From Burkholderiales bacterium (GTDB lineage: Bacteria; Pseudomonadota; Gammaproteobacteria; Burkholderiales; Ga0077523): a stretch of DNA of 18,144 nucleotides. The stretch's first letter is position 1. Each line of letters opens with the position of its first letter. Made by a program: the position numbers and the translations under genes. Shown piece after piece: positions 15,702 through 18,144 of the stretch. The notes beneath the pieces were generated by a model. It saw nothing but the letters and a program-made list of their open reading frames with translations. It did not search any database and was not told the DNA's origin. The stretch lies in the NCBI GenBank assembly GCA_025459035.1, contig JALORJ010000018.1, positions 1-18,144 of the forward strand. The letters are read 5' to 3'.

Positions 15702-16330
15702 AGGCCACCGTCGCGGCCCTGTCCGCGCGTGGCGTCACCGCCACCGGTGCGGCGGTCGACGTGTCCGACGCCGCGGCGCTCGCGCAGTGGGTGGCCGACT
15801 CGGCCGCGGCGCTGGGCGGTCTCGACATCGTCGTCGCCAACGTCAGCGCGCTGGCGATCTCGACCGACGAGGCGGGCTGGAAGGCCGGCTTCGACACCGA
15901 TCTGATGGGCAGCGTGCGCATGGTCAACGCGGCGATGCCGTTCCTCGAGAAGAGCAAGGCCGCGTCGATCGTGACGATCTCGAGCGTGTCCGGGCGCGAG
16001 ATCGACTTCGCGGCCGGGCCGTACGGCGCCTTCAAGGCGGCCCTGATCCACTACACGCAGGGCCTGGCGAACCAGCTCGCGTGTCGCGGCATCCGCGCGA
16101 ACACGGTGTCACCGGGCAACACGTACTTCGAAGGCGGCGTGTGGAACCGCATCGAGCAGGGCAACCCGGACTTCTTCCGTCAGGCCCTCGCGCTCAACCC
16201 GACCGGCCGCATGGGCACGCCGCAGGAGATGGCCAACGCCGTGGCGTTTCTCGCGAGCCCGGCGGCGAGCTTCGTGACCGGCACCAACCTGGTCGTCGAC
16301 GGCGCGCTCACGCGCGGCGTGCAGCTGTGA
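15611..16330 (+). pseudogene. SDR family oxidoreductase, 5'-truncated and fused out of frame to the LivF-like gene
   Basis: Short-chain dehydrogenase/reductase; 239 residues are readable from 15611. The Rossmann motif is incomplete: the frame begins at GTKGIGRAIAETLAAEGAHV, lacking the about 12 residues (start codon, first strand, TG of TGxxxGxG) that should precede it. Catalytic residues are present (counting from 15611): serine in VTISSVSG (124 or 125), Y138 and K142 (YGAFK). The usual catalytic Asn position reads Asp (D97). The C-terminus is normal (GRMGTPQEMANAVAFLASP, FVTGTNLVVDGA). No ATG, GTG or TTG lies in frame between about 15521 and 15611. The first start after it is GTG at 15698, which would yield a 210-residue protein without the cofactor loop; that GTG overlaps the LivF-frame stop as GTGA. 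Probably inactive unless the join is an assembly error. Confidence 0.8.
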
Positions 16331-16340
16331 CGGGCGGACG

Positions 16341-17591
16341 ATGAGCCGCGACCTGCGCCACTTCGACGACCTCGAGACGCGCCCGCCCGAGGTCCGCGAG
16401 CGCGCGCAGTTCGCGCTGCTGCGCGACCAGCTCGATCACGCGAAGCGCAACGCGCCGTACTTCGAGCGACTGCTGGCCGACGTGCCGGCGCACGCGGTGC
16501 CCGACCGCGCCGCATTGGCCGCACTGCCCGTCACGCGCAAGTCCGACCTGATCGCGCTGCAGCGCGCGGCGCTGCCGTTCGCCGGCATGACCGGCGTCGC
16601 GCCGTCGCGGCTCGCGCGCATCTTCGCGTCGCCGGGCCCGATCTACGACCCGCAGGGCGACCGCAAGGACTGGTGGGGTTTCGCGCGCGCGCTGTACGCC
16701 GCGGGCTTCCGCGCCGGCGAGCTGGTGCACAACACGTTCTCGTACCACTTCACGCCGGCCGGATTCATGATGGATCTGGCTGCGCAGGCCGTGGGCTGCC
16801 CGGTGTTTCCGGCCGGGATCGGCCAGACCGAACTGCAGGTGCAGACGATCGCCGACCTGCGGCCGGTCTGCTACGCCGGCACGCCGTCGTTCCTGAAGAT
16901 CCTGCTCGACAAGGCCGACGAGATGCAGCTCGACGTCTCGAGCCTCACCAAGGCGGCCGTCAGCGGCGAGGCCTTCCTGCCGCCGGTGCGCCAGTTGCTG
17001 GCCGACCGCGGCATCGCGGGCTACCAGTCGTACGGCACCGCGGATCTGGGCCTGGTCGCCTACGAGACCGAGGCGCGCGAAGGGCTCGTCACCGACGAGG
17101 GCGTGATCGTCGAGATCGTGCGGCCCGGCACCGGCGATCCGGTCCCCGACGGCGAGGTCGGGGAAGTCGTGGTCACGACGCTCACACCCGAGTACCCGCT
17201 GATCCGATTCGCGACCGGTGATCTGTCGGCGGTGCTCGCCGGGCCCAGCCCGTGCGGTCGCACCGCACGGCGGATCAAGGGCTGGATGGGGCGCGCCGAC
17301 CAGACCACCAAGATCAAGGGCATGTTCGTGCACCCGTCACAGGTCGCCGACGTCGTGAAGCGCCATCCCGAGATCGCCCGTGCCCGCCTGGTGGTCACGC
17401 ACGACGCCGAGCGCAACGACGTGATGACGCTGTCGGTCGAACTGGCCGGCGCCGCCCCCGACGGGCTCGATGCGGCCGTCGGCACTTCGATCCGTGAGGT
17501 CTGCAAGCTGCGCGGCGACGTGCAGATCGTCGCGTCCGGTGCACTGCCGAACGACGGCAAGGTCATCGAGGACCGCCGCCGCTACGACTGA
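16341..17591 (+). CDS. Phenylacetate-CoA ligase (PaaK)-like adenylate-forming enzyme
   Basis: A 416-residue AMP-forming ligase of the PaaK-like family, likely making a CoA thioester from an aromatic or other acid. Recognisable parts are the N-terminal PYFERLLAD helix, ALPVTRKSDL, HNTFSYHFTPAGFMMDL, VFPAGIGQTELQVQTI, KAAVSGEAFLPP, a YGTAD motif where PaaK has its YG-SE motif, LIRFATGDLS, and MGRADQTTKIKGMFVHPSQV with the hinge and C-terminal lobe. The canonical SSGTTG-type P-loop is replaced by ASPGPIYDPQG (residues 96-106), which I recall as a feature of a distinct subfamily. The substrate is therefore uncertain. The ATG at 16341 is 10 nt after the dehydrogenase stop and the gene ends the operon. 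It is the second adenylating enzyme of the cluster. Confidence 0.87.
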   Translation: MSRDLRHFDDLETRPPEVRERAQFALLRDQLDHAKRNAPYFERLLADVPAHAVPDRAALAALPVTRKSDLIALQRAALPFAGMTGVAPSRLARIFASPGPIYDPQGDRKDWWGFARALYAAGFRAGELVHNTFSYHFTPAGFMMDLAAQAVGCPVFPAGIGQTELQVQTIADLRPVCYAGTPSFLKILLDKADEMQLDVSSLTKAAVSGEAFLPPVRQLLADRGIAGYQSYGTADLGLVAYETEAREGLVTDEGVIVEIVRPGTGDPVPDGEVGEVVVTTLTPEYPLIRFATGDLSAVLAGPSPCGRTARRIKGWMGRADQTTKIKGMFVHPSQVADVVKRHPEIARARLVVTHDAERNDVMTLSVELAGAAPDGLDAAVGTSIREVCKLRGDVQIVASGALPNDGKVIEDRRRYD

Positions 17592-17599
17592 ACGCGTCC

Positions 17600-17625
17600 G
17601 GCGGAGCGCGCGACCGCGCCCCGCC
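17600..17625. terminator. Candidate bidirectional terminator at the end of the long operon
   Basis: GGCGGAGCGCG (17600-17610) and CGCGCCCCGCC (17615-17625) form an 11-bp stem around the loop CGAC. It has a single A-C mismatch on the plus strand, which becomes a G-U pair on the minus strand. It lies in the 48-nt gap between the convergent PaaK-like and Tim44-domain genes. No T-tract follows. Confidence 0.45.
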
Positions 17626-17639
17626 CGACCAACCCGCGC

Positions 17640-18144
17640 TCAGGCCGCGGGGTCTTCCTGCTGGATGCCCGCGAGCAGCCAGCCCGCGCGTCCCGACAAC
17701 GGCTTCACCAGGTTCCACACTTCCGCGATCGGCGTCGGCTCGGCGCCGCGCGCCTCGCGCACGCGGCCGGTGAAGCGCACGCTGGCCAGCGCATCGCGGT
17801 CGCGCATCTCGACGCCCAGCAGCTGCGCGTCGAGGTCGACCACTTCGGTGAAGTTCTCGGCAGCACCGCGGTCGGCCAGATCCATCCGCAGCTCGGCGAA
17901 CATCTCGGGCGTCGTGAATTCGCGGATGTCGGCCTGGTCGCCGGCATCCCACGCGGCCTGCATGCGGATGAACTGGGTCTTGGCCGTGCGCACGAACGCG
18001 TCGACATCGAAGTCGGCCGGGATCGTCCACGTCGCCGTGCTCGACGCGACCGACGCTTCGGTGGCCGCGCCGGCGCTGCCGAGGGTCGGCAGCGGGCGGC
18101 CCGTCACGCTGACGGCGCCACGATCGGCGCGCGAGGCCGCCCCG
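17640..18144 (-). CDS. Tim44-like domain protein, C-terminal part
   Basis: The frame is open to the right edge, so the N-terminus is missing; about 168 residues are visible. The region from WTIPADFDVDAFVRTAKTQF to GWLLAGIQQ is a complete Tim44-like domain: an amphipathic helix, QAAWDAGDQADIREFTTPEMFAEL, VVDLDAQLLGVE, SVRFTGRVREARGAEP and VWNLVKPLSG. Bacterial members usually start with a signal or membrane segment and a Gly/Ala-rich linker. The visible upstream part is consistent with a low-complexity linker (GAASRADRGAVS, TLGSAGAATEASVASS). The domain has an NTF2-like fold; the bacterial role is unclear, possibly membrane-associated. A GTG at 18107 could be taken for a start, but the frame continues beyond it. 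It converges on the operon and is probably unrelated to it. Confidence 0.85.
   Translation of the reverse strand, partial: GAASRADRGAVSVTGRPLPTLGSAGAATEASVASSTATWTIPADFDVDAFVRTAKTQFIRMQAAWDAGDQADIREFTTPEMFAELRMDLADRGAAENFTEVVDLDAQLLGVEMRDRDALASVRFTGRVREARGAEPTPIAEVWNLVKPLSGRAGWLLAGIQQEDPAA

Noticed and set aside
15698..16330. A complete short SDR gene starting at GTG 15698, coupled to the LivF-like gene by a GTGA overlap.
   Set aside because: The SDR cofactor-binding sequence is readable in the same frame upstream of this GTG. The true start must therefore have been further left and the overlap is a by-product of the faulty joint.

Overview
The window is a GC-rich stretch (about 70% by eye) of what looks like a betaproteobacterial chromosome, most likely Burkholderiales or a relative. 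The basis is codon use, GTG starts, and the closest family-level likeness of the proteins (PcaIJF, a HAAT-type ABC operon with built-in CoA ligases, a Tim44-domain protein). It contains no rRNA, tRNA, insertion sequence, CRISPR array or phage gene. It reads as catabolic chromosome, with genes packed tightly and no gene-free gap longer than about 240 bases.

Layout. (1) 2-244: the 3' end of an AAA+ ATPase with a DUF4143-type C-terminus, cut by the left edge. (2) 300-2933, plus strand: pcaI, pcaJ and pcaF, the last two steps of the beta-ketoadipate pathway (3-oxoadipate to succinyl-CoA plus acetyl-CoA). (3) 6260-2967, minus strand: a small-passenger outer-membrane beta-barrel protein, a secreted protein of unknown function, and an ornithine cyclodeaminase/mu-crystallin family reductase whose start overlaps the preceding gene by 4 nt. 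(4) 6411-7466, plus strand: a 3-hydroxybutyryl-CoA dehydrogenase and a 60-residue lipoprotein. (5) 8156-7488, minus strand: a Crp/Fnr-family regulator without cysteines, transcribed away from the next block. (6) 8394-17591, plus strand: a long apparent operon with a long-chain-type AMP-forming CoA ligase, LivG-like ATPase, LivH-like and LivM-like permeases, periplasmic binding protein, LivF-like ATPase, a short-chain dehydrogenase (SDR) and a PaaK-like adenylate-forming ligase. (7) 17640-18144, minus strand: a Tim44-domain protein cut by the right edge.

How the genes fit together. Block 6 looks like an uptake-and-activation module. The binding protein captures a carboxylate or amino-acid-like ligand, the ABC core imports it, and two different adenylating enzymes could convert acids to CoA thioesters. 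Blocks 2 and 4 supply 3-oxoacyl-CoA and 3-hydroxyacyl-CoA chemistry that could finish such degradation. The substrate cannot be read from the sequence; an aromatic or fatty acid is an inference from the enzyme families.

Points most worth attention. First, an abrupt join at about 15606-15614: the LivF C-terminal tail and the SDR N-terminus are both missing and the two are fused out of frame, so this is either a deletion or an assembly error. Second, a compact multi-helix inverted-repeat structure (14686-14750) directly after the binding-protein stop codon, with a matching strong hairpin just before that gene. Third, a perfect TGTCG-N6-CGACA dyad with Crp-like geometry between the Crp/Fnr gene and the long operon. 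No clearly new defence or mobile system is present.
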